A program made the position numbers and the translations under genes. The notes beneath the pieces are model-generated. The model was not told where the DNA came from and made no database searches. It saw only the letters and a program-made list of their open reading frames with translations. Shown here piece by piece: positions 9,824 to 22,200 of a DNA stretch of 64,000 nucleotides. The DNA comes from Branchiostoma floridae. Lineage: Eukaryota; Chordata; Leptocardii; Amphioxiformes; Branchiostomatidae. The number at the start of each line of letters is the position of its first letter. The stretch's first letter is position 1. The stretch spans positions 21,825,838-21,889,837 of the forward strand of contig NC_049988.1 of assembly GCF_000003815.2 (NCBI RefSeq). Reading direction: 5' to 3'.

Positions 9824-12538
9824 ATGGCAACAAATATCCATATGGATGAAGTCGGGCTGGACCTGTTTGTGGAAACTGACAAAGCCTTCCAGGATGAAAT
9901 AAACCATGTCCAAACTCACACAGGGGAGAAACCCTTCATGCCAAGTAACAATGGTCAGAGCTGTACAGAGATTCATGCTCTAGAGAAACCCTTCATGCAA
10001 ACCGCCTCTAGTCAGAACTACACGGGGACTCACACAGGGGAGCAACCCTTCATGCCAAACAACACTGGTCGGAACTGCACAGAGATTCACCCGCTTGAGA
10101 AACCCTTCATGCCAACAAACAGTGCTCAGAACCACACAGAGACTCACACAGGGGAGAAACCCTTCATGCAAAGCAACACTGGTGAGAACTACACAGAGAT
10201 TCACCCGCTTGAGAAACCCTTCATGCCAAGCACCATGGACAGTAATGCTGATGAGGACAAACCCTTCATGTGTGGAAAATGCAACATGAGGTTCAGTGAG
10301 CTGGCTGACCTGGGTATGCATGTGCAAATGCACTCCAGTCAGAAAGCTTCCGCGCAAACTCACACTGGGGGGCAACTCTATGGCTCTGGGGAGGGTACTA
10401 CGAGGCAGTTCAGCGCACAGAATCAGGTTGGGAGGAATGTGCAAACTCACACTGGAGAGAAACCTGCCAGCTTTGAGGGGGGCAGCGGGCAGTTCAACCA
10501 ACAAGATCATCCCGAGATGCACGTGCAAACTCGCACTGGTGAGGAACCTTGCGTGCAAACTCGCACTGGTGAGGAACCCTGCAGCCATGAGAGGGATGGC
10601 AAGCAGTTCAGTCAACATCAAAAGGGACACAATGGGATGCAGAACATTGGTGAGGGAGCCTACATGCAAACTCACACAGGTGAGAAACCCAGCATTTTTA
10701 ACAAGGATAAGAAAGAGGAAAGTGAGATGGGTAACAGGAGGAAAACAAGACAACAGTCCCTTGTTTGTAAGGAGTGCGGCAAGCGGTTTAACAAGTCGGA
10801 CAACCTGAAAAGCCACATGCGCACCCACACTGGAGAGAAACCCTACGGTTGTGGCGAGTGCGGCAGACGCTTCAGTGACGGCACGGCTCTCCGAAAGCAC
10901 AAGCTCACCCACACTGGGGAGAAACCCTACAGCTGTGAGGAGTGCGGCAAGACGTTCGGTCTACCTGCGACTCTGAACAGACACATGCTGACCCACACTG
11001 GGGAGAAACCCCACTCCTGTGTGGAGTGTGGTGTGCAGTTCAGCCGGACCGACGCCCTGAAGAACCACATGCAGACCCACACTGGGGACAGACCACACAT
11101 CTGTAAAGAGTGCGGCCAGCAGTTCCGACAACTGGGACACTTACGCAAGCACAAGCAGACGCACGTTGGGAAGAAATCACAGCGCGGCAACGATGCAACC
11201 CCATTTCAGTGCGACGAGTGCGGAAAAACGTTCAAGACGCCGCGTAACCTGAGGAGGCACGCGGCGACCCACACAGAGGAGAAACCCTACAAGTGTGACG
11301 AGTGCGGAAAGGGGTTCAGAGACAAGCAGGGTCTGGGCAGGCACGTGCCCATCCACTCTGATGAAAAACCCTTCAAGTGCGACCAGTGCAGCAACAGCTA
11401 CAGCGTAGAGCGTTATCTCAAGCGACACATGGTCACCCACACCGGCGAGTATCGCTACACTTGCGAGGACTGTGGCAAACGCTTCCTCGATCGCGAGGGC
11501 CTGGCAAGGCACATGCGGACTCACACTGGGGAGAAACCCTTCCAGTGTGACGAGTGCGGCAAGCGGTTCGGTCAGCACTCCAGCCTAATCCTCCACAAGA
11601 GAACCCACTTAAGTGAGAAACCCTTCCCCTGTGACAAGTGCAGCAAGCAGTTCAGTCAACTGGCCCATCTAAAGAGACACCTTACGTCCATCCACAGTGG
11701 GGATAAACCAGGCACCAGCGGAGAGGGAACATTAGAGGAGGGTGAACTAAAAAAAGGAATGAAATTCCACCCTTGTGACGTGTGTGGCAAGACGTTTAAG
11801 AAACGTGGCGTCCTGAAAAGCCACGTGAGGATCCACACAGGGGAGAGACCCTACGGCTGTGAGGACTGCGACAAGCGGTTTAGAGACGCGGAGACGCTCC
11901 GAAGACACAAGATCACCCACAGCAGTGTGAGACCCTTCATCTGCGATCAGTGTGGCAAAGGGTTCAACCGCTCGCAACATCTGAAGACTCACATGTTGAC
12001 CCACACTGGGGAGCGACCGCACGTTTGTCCGGAGTGTGGCAAGGGGTTTTACGAGTCAGGTGGTTTAAAGGATCACCTGATGACCCACACTGATGAGAAA
12101 CCCTTCATGTGCGACGAGTGCGGGAAACAGTTTCGCCAGGCAGCCGCCCTGAGGGTTCACCTGAAGACCCACACTGGAGAGAAACCGTACATCTGTTCCA
12201 AGTGCGGGAAGCAGTGCATCCAGCTGGCCCACCTGCAGAGGCACATGCTGATCCACTCGGACGCGAAACCTCACGCTTGCGGGGAGTGCAACAAGCGCTT
12301 CCGAACCCCGACTGACCTGAAGAAGCATGGACAGGTGCACACCGGTGCGAGACCTTACACCTGCGACGAGTGCAACGGGCAGTTCAGCCAGCCGAACGCT
12401 CTGAAGAGACACAAGCGGACGCACACCGGTGAGAGACCCTACAGTTGTAGGTTTTGCAGTAGGAAGTTCAGTCGGCAGGATCATCACAAAACCCACGAGC
12501 GGACCCATGCCGGACCCTCTGTCCTCTTCTTAGAATAG
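9824..12538 (+). CDS. C2H2 zinc-finger protein, 21 fingers (904 aa)
   Basis: A single coding exon starts at an ATG in good context (GTTACCATGG) just after a splice acceptor (TTCTGCAG ending near 9795). I count 21 C2H2 fingers. One isolated finger lies around residues 150-170. Twenty lie from about residue 310 to the end, broken by longer linkers after fingers 6 and 12. Most have TGEKPY/F-type linkers, the classical signature of DNA-binding poly-finger transcription factors. Residues 28-145 and 175-300 repeat only the linker (THTGEKPFM, HPLEKPFMP) without the Cys/His ligands, so they look like fingers that have lost metal binding. I see no KRAB, SCAN or BTB domain. The target DNA cannot be read from the sequence. 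Expected in the nucleus. Confidence 0.93.
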   Translation: MATNIHMDEVGLDLFVETDKAFQDEINHVQTHTGEKPFMPSNNGQSCTEIHALEKPFMQTASSQNYTGTHTGEQPFMPNNTGRNCTEIHPLEKPFMPTNSAQNHTETHTGEKPFMQSNTGENYTEIHPLEKPFMPSTMDSNADEDKPFMCGKCNMRFSELADLGMHVQMHSSQKASAQTHTGGQLYGSGEGTTRQFSAQNQVGRNVQTHTGEKPASFEGGSGQFNQQDHPEMHVQTRTGEEPCVQTRTGEEPCSHERDGKQFSQHQKGHNGMQNIGEGAYMQTHTGEKPSIFNKDKKEESEMGNRRKTRQQSLVCKECGKRFNKSDNLKSHMRTHTGEKPYGCGECGRRFSDGTALRKHKLTHTGEKPYSCEECGKTFGLPATLNRHMLTHTGEKPHSCVECGVQFSRTDALKNHMQTHTGDRPHICKECGQQFRQLGHLRKHKQTHVGKKSQRGNDATPFQCDECGKTFKTPRNLRRHAATHTEEKPYKCDECGKGFRDKQGLGRHVPIHSDEKPFKCDQCSNSYSVERYLKRHMVTHTGEYRYTCEDCGKRFLDREGLARHMRTHTGEKPFQCDECGKRFGQHSSLILHKRTHLSEKPFPCDKCSKQFSQLAHLKRHLTSIHSGDKPGTSGEGTLEEGELKKGMKFHPCDVCGKTFKKRGVLKSHVRIHTGERPYGCEDCDKRFRDAETLRRHKITHSSVRPFICDQCGKGFNRSQHLKTHMLTHTGERPHVCPECGKGFYESGGLKDHLMTHTDEKPFMCDECGKQFRQAAALRVHLKTHTGEKPYICSKCGKQCIQLAHLQRHMLIHSDAKPHACGECNKRFRTPTDLKKHGQVHTGARPYTCDECNGQFSQPNALKRHKRTHTGERPYSCRFCSRKFSRQDHHKTHERTHAGPSVLFLE

Positions 12539-12654
12539 ACCAAGATTCGTAAACACCAATCATATATTTGAACACCCAGAAAGCAAGCTTTTAGCCAGGC
12601 ATGCGTCAACGCGTCATCTGGACACACTTTTCTTAGAATAACAAGAAATTTGAT

Positions 12655-12930
12655 GCCCCTGGACGCCCTTACACTGGGGAGAAAATCGTCTGACAAGCAT
12701 GAAATTCTGATTGACCAGGGATGCAACCAGGTCATCTGTGGTCACAGTCTTCTACTGTGACCTCTGTAACAGTATTTTTGCCTCTTGGGATACCTAAGAA
12801 TGCACTATTTTAACTTAAAATCATCAAAAACTCTGCACTATGGAAGGTGGATGCCCCCAGACTCCCTACAATAGTTACTTACCGCGACTCACCAATAAGT
12901 TTGGACTCCCTATTATAAAATCCTATAAAA
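12655..12930. repeat. Dispersed repeat after the zinc-finger gene, shared with 42131-42434
   Basis: Text beginning CCCTTACACTGGGGAGAAAA and running through AAGCATGAAATTCTGATTGA and CTCTGCACTATGGAAGGTGG recurs with small changes at 42131 onward. ACACTGGGGAGAAA resembles a zinc-finger linker codon string, so the family may descend from a finger gene 3' end. No open frame survives. Confidence 0.65.
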
Positions 12931-14012
12931 GCCTGCCAGAAAGGAGCAGACCAACAACCTGTAGTATTTGTGAAGAATAAACAAAAATCGATATTTGATA
13001 AGGAAGAAATTACATATTTGGACATCTAAAAACCATGATATCGATTTCCTTTCAGAAAGGGAAGAATTTAAAAATGCTACAGCCAGTTCTATTCTACTTC
13101 CGATGATAATCATATTTCGCTATTAGTGTATTTTAGGGAGTTGCAATTCTCTAGTTTGGATTTTTCATGTTACACTACTTTGTGAATATGGTAACAGTTC
13201 CTAACATGTTTTATTTGTCTTATAAGTTATATTAGCTACTATTTATACGTCTTATATTTGCTAATATTCATATATTTCGTCAATATGGATGGATATTCTT
13301 CAAGACCAATTTGTATAGGAATTGAGTTTAAATTGACTTGATTAAATTGACTTCATAATCACATAGCAACAATTTCTTGTCAATGGCTTACCTTTTGGCT
13401 AGAGATGTACTTGCCAAACGAAAGACAAAAATTCTTATGAGTCATGTCATCCTCAAATACTGATGTATTTGTCAAATTTGTTACAGATGTTTTAAGAAAA
13501 GAAATATGTAAGCTGTGGATATAGATTTAGTAGTAGTTTTTTTGTATTCTGCCATATACTGCATTTATTCTTTCCTGTCGTTGCTAACCAGGTTGATATG
13601 ACCCATTTCTATGGAGATTTCGGGACAACAAATTAACATAAGGCCAATCCAATATAATTTGTTGGTTCTCAGAATTTAAAAGATACTGCTTAATTATAAA
13701 GAAAACATAGTCATAGGGCTGTACCTTGGTACACACAGTACCAGGGAGTGAATGTACATGTAGTAAGGTGCAAGTTTTCCTCCCAGCCTTCTGTTTCCAT
13801 CTTGACCTATTTGCTGAATTTAAGAACCAAGGAATTTATTTGGTGCAGCATCAACACTGGAAATAAAGGCAACTAAAGTATGATAAGTCAGCAGAAGAAC
13901 TAACAAGGTGGCCAAGAGATTAAGCCTAAGGAAAGCTTTTGCTATATGACTCTGAGTTTGAGGTTGGCAATTCAACACTATTGTTTTTGGCAGGGCTATT
14001 CCATTATCATAG
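12931..14012. other. Non-coding stretch with small repeat fragments
   Basis: An AATAAA at 12976-12981 could be a zinc-finger gene poly(A) signal. A fragment of the GGCCACACC element occurs near 13641. No exon supported. Confidence 0.4.
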
Positions 14013-14020
14013 TATCATAC

Positions 14021-14466
14021 TAGGGGTGAGTACCGGTACAGAAAATTCAAGTTCGGTTCAGGTCCAGAGGATCAGGTCCAGGTCCGGACCTGAACCTGAT
14101 TCATTATATGTGGAAACTTGTGCATGGACGATACTCAAAACAATGGTCAATTTTGCTACAAAGAAATCTGTTTTGTGTAGTATTCGACTCTCACTGGCGT
14201 TTTAAAAATCCTACAAGGATAACTTCCTCTGTACGATTGGCTGTAAAAGGTGGTAAAAATGACTATAGAGTCTACTCTGTTTCGCTCTTGTTATTTGCCT
14301 AGACCGGTAACCCCGAAAACTTGTGAATGCCTAATCATATAATCAGTTCATTTTCCAATCGGTCAAACATCTGGTCCACCTAATTTTTTCAGGTCCGGTT
14401 TTTCTGGACCGGTCCAATAAGAAAAACCGGTTTTGTACCGGTACGCTGTACCGATACCCAGTACTA
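14021..14466. mobile_element. hAT-like MITE with 8-bp target duplication, copy 1
   Basis: Ends TAGGGGTGAGTACCGGTAC and GTACCGATACCCAGTACTA are inverted. The element is flanked by TATCATAC on both sides (14013-14020 and 14467-14474). An 8-bp duplication and TAGGGGTG ends fit the hAT superfamily. Internal subrepeats of GGTCCGGACCTGAACCTGA are shared with the copy at 49483-49919. No transposase. Confidence 0.82.
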
Positions 14467-14474
14467 TATCATAC

Positions 14475-16228
14475 AATATAAGTGTTGTCTCATCCTTCTG
14501 ACCATTATCATACCAATTATAGCCATTGGCTGTTTGGTTAGAACTGGGTATAGCCAAACCAGTAAATATTTAAATAATGATAAAAAGAAAGATTAATAAA
14601 ATACATGCAAACATCTATATTGTTACATGTATATGCTGTAGATGTTAGGCTGATCTGTTATGTGATCTGTTGTACTATAAAGTATTATGTGTATTCAGTG
14701 TAGGCCAAGTAGTGTAGCCTAGGACATCTGTGTTTTATAAATCAAGCACTTGTATATTTAATAGATACTATTAGAAGTGAAGAGGATGTTGTTTTCTTTG
14801 CTTCTCTCATACCTTGAGGATGCATAGTTGAAGAAGGCTTTAGTACCATCCTCTGTAGTGACTGCTGGCTCAATCCTGTTGCTATAAGGCGCACTCTCAC
14901 TACACTTGCATCACTGCGGGTTTGTTCACTGCGTTACTGTTTTGTTATTTTCTCCGATTTTCTATAATTTAGACACTGCGTAATATGTAAAAGTATGACA
15001 AAAACCAAGAAAATTTGTTCATCTCTAAAATCCGCAGTGACGCAAGCTTGACGCACCTTTAGTAACCACGAGGTTTAGGCCAGCAGTCACAACGGAGGTT
15101 TCGACAGCATCATTGACGTGCAAGACAATCATTCCAAAAACATTTCTTTCTCCATTAAAAGCTTTAATTTGTGAGAACATCTTTTATGTACAATTATGCC
15201 CCATGTAAATGAACATTCGGAAGGACGTCATAATTTCATGTAACGTCTACAAAAATTATCACATCTTGAAAAATATGTTTTCACAACTCCTGCAGCATAT
15301 CTGGGACTCATGCCATCAACAAAAGCAACATAAAATCAACATAACTACAATATAAATCTGTAAAATAATCAGATACAGCTCACAGCTTTTGACAAACATA
15401 TGATACTGATATCTATCAGTCTAGATACAACAACAAAATTATATAAAATTGCAGTAAGACTCGTTGATGAAAGCTCCTCAGACTTATACAACAGTATACG
15501 GGCACCCACATCGGTTGCTAAGTTATGTACAGCTTTTCTCATCAATGAACAATAATCATGGCATCACCTGGACCTGCCTACTTACTATATTAGGCTGATG
15601 AATGTGCACTATTGCAACATCTATCACAACTACAACCATGTGCACTGGTATCACAGCAGCTTTAACACTGACAAGCTTTGCAAACAGTATTTTCACTATA
15701 CCAACAGTGCAGCATAGCCAGCAAGGTTTATTAAACATAAAGGAAAGAATCACTGCAGTATCTGAATTTGAAAGAATTTTCATTTGTATCACAAATGACA
15801 TCAGTATTACAGTCTCACAGGTAAACGTTCATTCATCAGACTCTGATATAATCTTAGGGCAAAAATAATGGAAGAATAAAAGCATTGGATAAAAATATGA
15901 TGTATTTTCACACTTATATCAGTTACTAGAGTCTGCTATGCAATACCCTTCTGTAAGATTTCACTATTCACTTTACGTTCAACATTTTACAAAATTTTTT
16001 AGCTTTGCAGTTTTATAACTTGTCATGGTATGTTTTGTCTCGTGAAAGAACATGACACTTTTTTCTGTTTACATTACAAAAATTAAGGATGCTTTGCCTT
16101 TCTCAAATCCATGGTCTTTATAATGATGCCCTACTTCAATAAAACTTGGTCTTTCAGAAGCATTTTCGGACCAGTGACTTAAGTAGTAAAGTGGGAGGTA
16201 TGGCTATAACATTTGTGGGGAGGCGCGA
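14475..16228. other. Intergenic, no gene seen
   Basis: AT-rich sequence 3' of the VOPP1/WBP1-like gene; its 3'UTR must lie in the right part. Several short open frames lack any recognisable domain. Confidence 0.45.
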
Positions 16229-19200
16229 TCAGTGCCTGTGCTCTTCCCTGTTGCCAGGAGGAATGGTTGGCATGGCGACAGTACTGGGGTTGCCGGCAGT
16301 AACACTGGTTGGCATGGCAACAGCCGTGGCGGAACTGTCCATATTTGGGTTGTTGGGGATGGGTGTGGCACCTGCAGCACCTGGTACAGCTGTGGTGTTG
16401 GTTTCACTTTCAGGTCCCTCAGCTTGCCTGGGGGTGGCGTCTGTTGAGGGGGTGTAGGGAGGGGGGTACGGCGAGGCCCCGTACACAGGGTACGGAGGGG
16501 GGTAGGCGGGACCGTACTGGAAGCTGTCCGGCGCCAGGGGGTACACATCAGGCTTGGTTGTTACCTGCAGGAGAAGAATGTGATTGTCATCTGTGTATGT
16601 AGGGTTGAAACTAGCAATGTAAATTACAAATTGTTACAGTAGTATACACTGTTGTCAGCCTCCTTCATCTGCGTATGTTCAGTTTGGAACCATGTGCCTC
16701 TTACAATATTGAGTCTGGTTATTTGTCGCGTATGCACTATTACAGATCTCATTAAATTATGTTCCTGTGGCAAATTCCTGTCTCGAGTCATCGTTGGTGT
16801 TCCTAACTGGCGCACCTCAAACATACAGCCTGAAAACATATTGCACAATTCTCCTATCGGTTATAGAGACAGTAAGAAAGATACTAGTGCTTTGTTTTTG
16901 CAGTGAAAACTGCATTTCCCGCATTTGAAACAGTCAGTACAATCCAAGAGTGTTGACCCATTTCCTCAATGCTTATAAAAAGGAAGACGATTGTTACATC
17001 AATGGAGGTTAGACATCCAGGTAATGAGATACACTGAATCGCAGATACTAAAGCAACTGGATAATATTTTGGAAATGGTTAGATGTTTCAGATCACATCA
17101 GTTATCTTTTGTCAGAGACACTGAAGAGATCTTGTTGGATTTAACACTTTTAAAACATTTCAGATAACATCCCTTATCTTTCTTCATTGACACTGACGAG
17201 ATCTCGGTGTCGCTGAAGAAAGATAACGGATGTTATCTGAAATGTCTGACCGTTTCCAAAATCATATCCAGTTGCTTGAGTGACTACTTTTATGGAAAGA
17301 TGGTTGTTCTGTGCTCTTACCTCGCTGTATGGCGGAGGCGCGGCGGCCTCAGGTAGCTGTGTCTGCAATGCTCCATGCTGTGATGTCTGTGACGACATGT
17401 GCTCGCCGGGAAGGGCTCCCGCGTACACAATAGCGCCCCCTGAAGACATCCGGGACTGCTGCAGAAGGTGTTGCCGCCGGCGATAGTAGCCACACCCGCC
17501 GCAGCACGCCATCATCACGAAGATAACCACAAACCTGTTAAGGAGGGAATCTTGTTAAGCTTCAAATTTTTGTAATGGTTAGGCTGCAGTCGCACGTATA
17601 CTGCTTGAGTTCTGTGTTAATATTTCTTTGGTTTAGGTAAAGCCCGTGGCCATAAAAGTCTTTTCTGTAAAAGTCGAGGTACACTGAAAACATTACCTAA
17701 AACAAAGAAATGTCAATACACAACTGATGTGGACTCATGTTACTGATCCCTTATCACAGTTCAAACAGCTATAATTGTATTGTGTAGTTGTATCAAATGA
17801 GTCTCTGTATCATCATCGTCGTCATTTGCTCGTGGCCGAGGCATTGTAGTTCATGAAGTTCTGTATGATAAAGCCACAGTAATTCTATTTCTTGGTTCCT
17901 TGATTTAGAAAAAAATGGGAGTTAATGTACATAAAAGCATGTTTTCACTCAGCCCTCTGTTTTCATCTCGACTACTTACTAAACCTTTACTTCAAAATGT
18001 CCCAGAACCAAGGATATAAACTGGTGTGGCTCTCCTGTGTAATTAGTTTTATTTCTCATATCTTCATGTAAAAAATTGGGTCAGGAAAACTTGAAATACT
18101 TTGAGAGGCTTTATTTTGTCCATGAGCTGTGATACAAATTGTAAAATATACACTGCTAATCTTCCTGGACATAAAAGTACACACATGACATAATGTAACA
18201 CATACAAATATGTACAATTATTTACTCACCTGTAACCTGTAAATACAAACTGAAAACTGCATTCAAATATCATTACATCATCATTATCATTACAGACACC
18301 TGCAACTATGTAGATGAAGAAAGCACAACTTTGTCATTATTATACTTATAGTCATAATCTTGGGTCATCAACTTTGGCATACAAAATTCCAAAGTTAGGT
18401 TGTAATACATGTACTGCAAATGAACCTATGCTATAACACACCTTGTATTTCAGACATGTATGACAAAATATTCGACTATCATATTATCTTGATTAAAGTA
18501 TGCACTCTTTAAATTTTCAAAATCCAAAATGTGTTGCCAGTCTATGTAGTAATTAGTAATTACGCAATTAGTAATTAGTAATAGTAATTACGCAAGCAGA
18601 CATATCTTATAACATCTGTTATCTTTCGTCAGTGACATTGGGGTTCATGATTTATATGAATAAATTTGCATTCATTCAGTTCACAAATTGGGGGGTAAAG
18701 GAGCATACTTGTTTCAGGTTTTTCCACTTTACCTTTCAGACCGACAAATTTGTCTGGAACTTGCCCCATATCGAGGGTGTGTAATTTGATTGGGGTGCAT
18801 ACTTTAATCAAGAACATATGATGTAACATATAATTGTATTTACAAAAGGCAATAACACAAGAAAAAAGTACAGGAAAATAAATAAAAAAGCGGGACTTAC
18901 CAAAAGTACCAGAGGTTCCACACACTATAGGCATATCCGGGGGAGTTATATCGGCAGCATGTATATCCGCAGCAGTATTCATACTCAAGGTCACAACTAC
19001 GGGCAGAAGGGCACACAAGGTCACTCTAACAATCTAACCCGATCAAGGTCACGCCAAGGTCAAGGCTCGGTACTCGGACTTAGAAACTTAGTAATTCTTC
19101 ACTGGAAGATCGACAGGAAAATTAGGGGTTAAGAGAGTATGGAAGCTAAACACACTACACTATCAGTGGACTAGCCCCCTGCTGTAGTGCCTGCAACTAT

Positions 19201-22200
19201 GTGCGGCCCAGGGCTTAGAAGCGGAGATGGGCGCCAGGTCCGATGCATCTTCTGATCAAGGAGGTTGGCCCCCTTGTTCTGATGTATGGGCAACTTTAGC
19301 TTTTCCTTACTTTTAAAACCAGTCCGAGAACCAACGGGCTGCCTTGGCGCGGCCTAACGAACCCCCGCTAACGAGCGACTCACCAGAGGTACCAGACATC
19401 CCAGACGTGAGTGTAATAGTAGGAGAACAGGCTGAGCTGACAGCACATGTACCGGCAGCAGAACTGGCCCTGCCGACATTGCTTACTCGAGAAACAACTC
19501 GACTCACAACTTACCACCGCGAGTCCAACGGAAGGATAGAAGAGAGAGAGGATAGAAGCAGTCAACCACACAGTCACAAAGGAGTCAGAGAGAGATATAT
19601 AGAATACAACACGGTGTATTCTGTATCACCCAAGATATCAGCCTGACCCGCGAGAGGGCTAGGGCCGAGGGTGATGCGGAATACACCGTGTTGTATTTTA
19701 TTTATGTCATACCCACCTAAGAAAACCCCTGTTTTGAAGCGAAATGCGCCAGAAGTTGAACAAATCTGGTGCCCTCGAACAAAAAGTGTTGCAACAGTAA
19801 TGTTCCAACGTCTGAATCAGGTATTCGAACATTCGATGGCGCCGCACTCGGCCCGCTCTAAACAGTTCGATTTATTCGAATGGAGCCTGTGTGATGCGCC
19901 TTTCGAACGGGTCTGATACGGAAGTTATGGCCCGTTCCGGAACACCCGTATCGAACATTTTCGCGTCACAGGTATGACATAAATACAATTACATCATATA
20001 CTTTAGTTCTAAATCTCCTAGCAGATTTTCGGGGATTATATCAACTCTCACAATTCCACTGGGTGCCATAATACTGTTGTAGAGGCCTTCTCAAGATTGT
20101 CTTGAACACCTAAATATCTGACATGTATCCATCCATCCATCCATCTATCAGTCCCATAGCTCAGGAAGCTGTAACTGATGCTGCATATTTCTTTGATTTG
20201 TTTTAAATCTTTTAAAATCCATTTATTTTTCTTGTGTGGTGGTAATACTATTATAGCACACAGTAGAATGAGAGTTGATGTTAAAATAATGACGATCTCA
20301 TGGACTGACTGATATGGCTTAGACAGTCCCTGCCCAACAAAGATCTGTGTAGCATGTAATTTTCAATCTACTACTCTCCAAGCAGATACTGGGAGGAAAA
20401 ATGAGTAGCTTAGAAAACACAATAATTTTGGCCTCCCACCATCTACTTGGAGATAGGGACTTGTACTATATAGTATATACTAGTATACACAACCCCATTG
20501 ACATTCCAGGCCACAGTTCTACACTGGGTTCTTGGGAGAATACTAGTTCAGGTTCTTAAACTAGTTAAAGTTGCTCTGTCATCTTAAAGATCTGACTTTT
20601 GTTTGCCAAAATGTTCAGAACCCAATCTTGGCGCTCCCAGGTAAACGAAAGTGTCTGATTAATTGCCCCTTCACCAGCTCTAGTCTAAACATGTGAGGGA
20701 AATCAGTTTGACAGAACCCAGAGTAAACAACTCTGTCCTGTATTCTGTACAAGTGTACATACATGTACAGACAAGGGGTCTGCCACAAGTGTACATACAT
20801 GTACAGACATACATGGGGTCTGCCACCATTTCATACATATCACATGGAGTGGTATGGTTAACATCTACTGACATCATTCCTCCAGGTCACAAATATCCAC
20901 TACACAAACAGATGCGATAAAAAAAGATCTCCAAACCAACACCCCCAGTTTAATGCACTCCTGCATATCTAAACTACATGCATACCTGGGGTGTTGCACT
21001 AGAGCTCTCTCAAACACAAGTCTAAAGTGGTGGATACATGTAACTTGGTGGATGCAGAGCTTTTAACATTGAATTCTAAAACAATTTACGAACTGAAATT
21101 ACAGTACATCTAGCCTGCAACACTAAATAGAATATTACAAATGAGATATGTTTCAGCACAAATACTTACTAGTGGCCATAGCCGGTGCAGTACTCAGCTG
21201 CTGAACTCACCTAAAGGAGAGAGGGATAAAACAACAACAGAGTGCTGTTATACTTATAGGTGATTGATTGATCAATTGATGTCATCATTTGCAGTCTTTT
21301 TATTCCTATTCTGGAATCTGGACACATGTTTCGTGGTAATTTAGGTTTCGTGACAGTTTTTTGATATCTAATTTATCAAAGAATATCAAAGAATACCTTA
21401 TTTTGAAAATGCACACATTTGTGGCAGTTTTTAACAGCAAATATCTCTATGTTTATACAATTCATGGGGGAACGGGTTTTCTGCGCGTGGAGAATTTGCG
21501 CGGCGCGTGAAAAATGTGCGCGTGAAAAAATAAAGTTCCTGAAATATGTCAAAAAATTTGCAGCAAGGAATTCTATGGCAGAAAAATTTGAACCTATGAT
21601 ATAATTTCCCATCTGTTACCTGAATTTTTGGTTTGAAAAAACCCTGATTTTTAGATCCCTAGGGAATAGGTTAATTTGCATATTTTGAACATTTCAAAAT
21701 CACCTAAATTTGACAGAAATACATGGAGAAATTACTCATATGAGGTTTTATATTGTAAAGTATAACAATTTTGAGGCTTTTGTCCATTCTAGAAGCTTCA
21801 TTTCATCTATTTTGAAGCAGATTGTTTCACGCGCAAATTTCAAACTTTTTTGCGCGTGAAAAGTTAACATTTAAAAATCACGTGAAAATCACTCAGATCG
21901 AGATTTTGTACTCTAGAATGCAACAGTATGATAATTAATTCCATTTTGTGTCATCTTGTTTGAGCTTTTAAGTATAAAACTGCAAAAACTTTTTGAATCC
22001 CTTGGGAATCAGCTAATTTGCATATTGTCACGCGCAGATTTTTCACGCGCAAGTTTTCACGCGCAAATTCTTCACGCGCACAAAACCCCTACCCATTCAT
22101 GGCAGAATATTCAATAATAAAAATGGAACCATGGTCTTTCAAAAGACAGTAAACCTATATACATCCCCTTGGGTTTTCCAAATGACATGAATTGTGAATC

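Noticed and set aside
9980-12508. Several long minus-strand open frames opposite the zinc-finger gene
   Set aside because: They are shadows of repetitive finger codons; no domain, no splice context, and the plus strand is unambiguous.
16204-16602. Plus-strand and alternative-frame open frames over the last VOPP1/WBP1-like exon
   Set aside because: The minus-strand PPPY-rich frame joins in phase to upstream exons; the others do not connect to anything.
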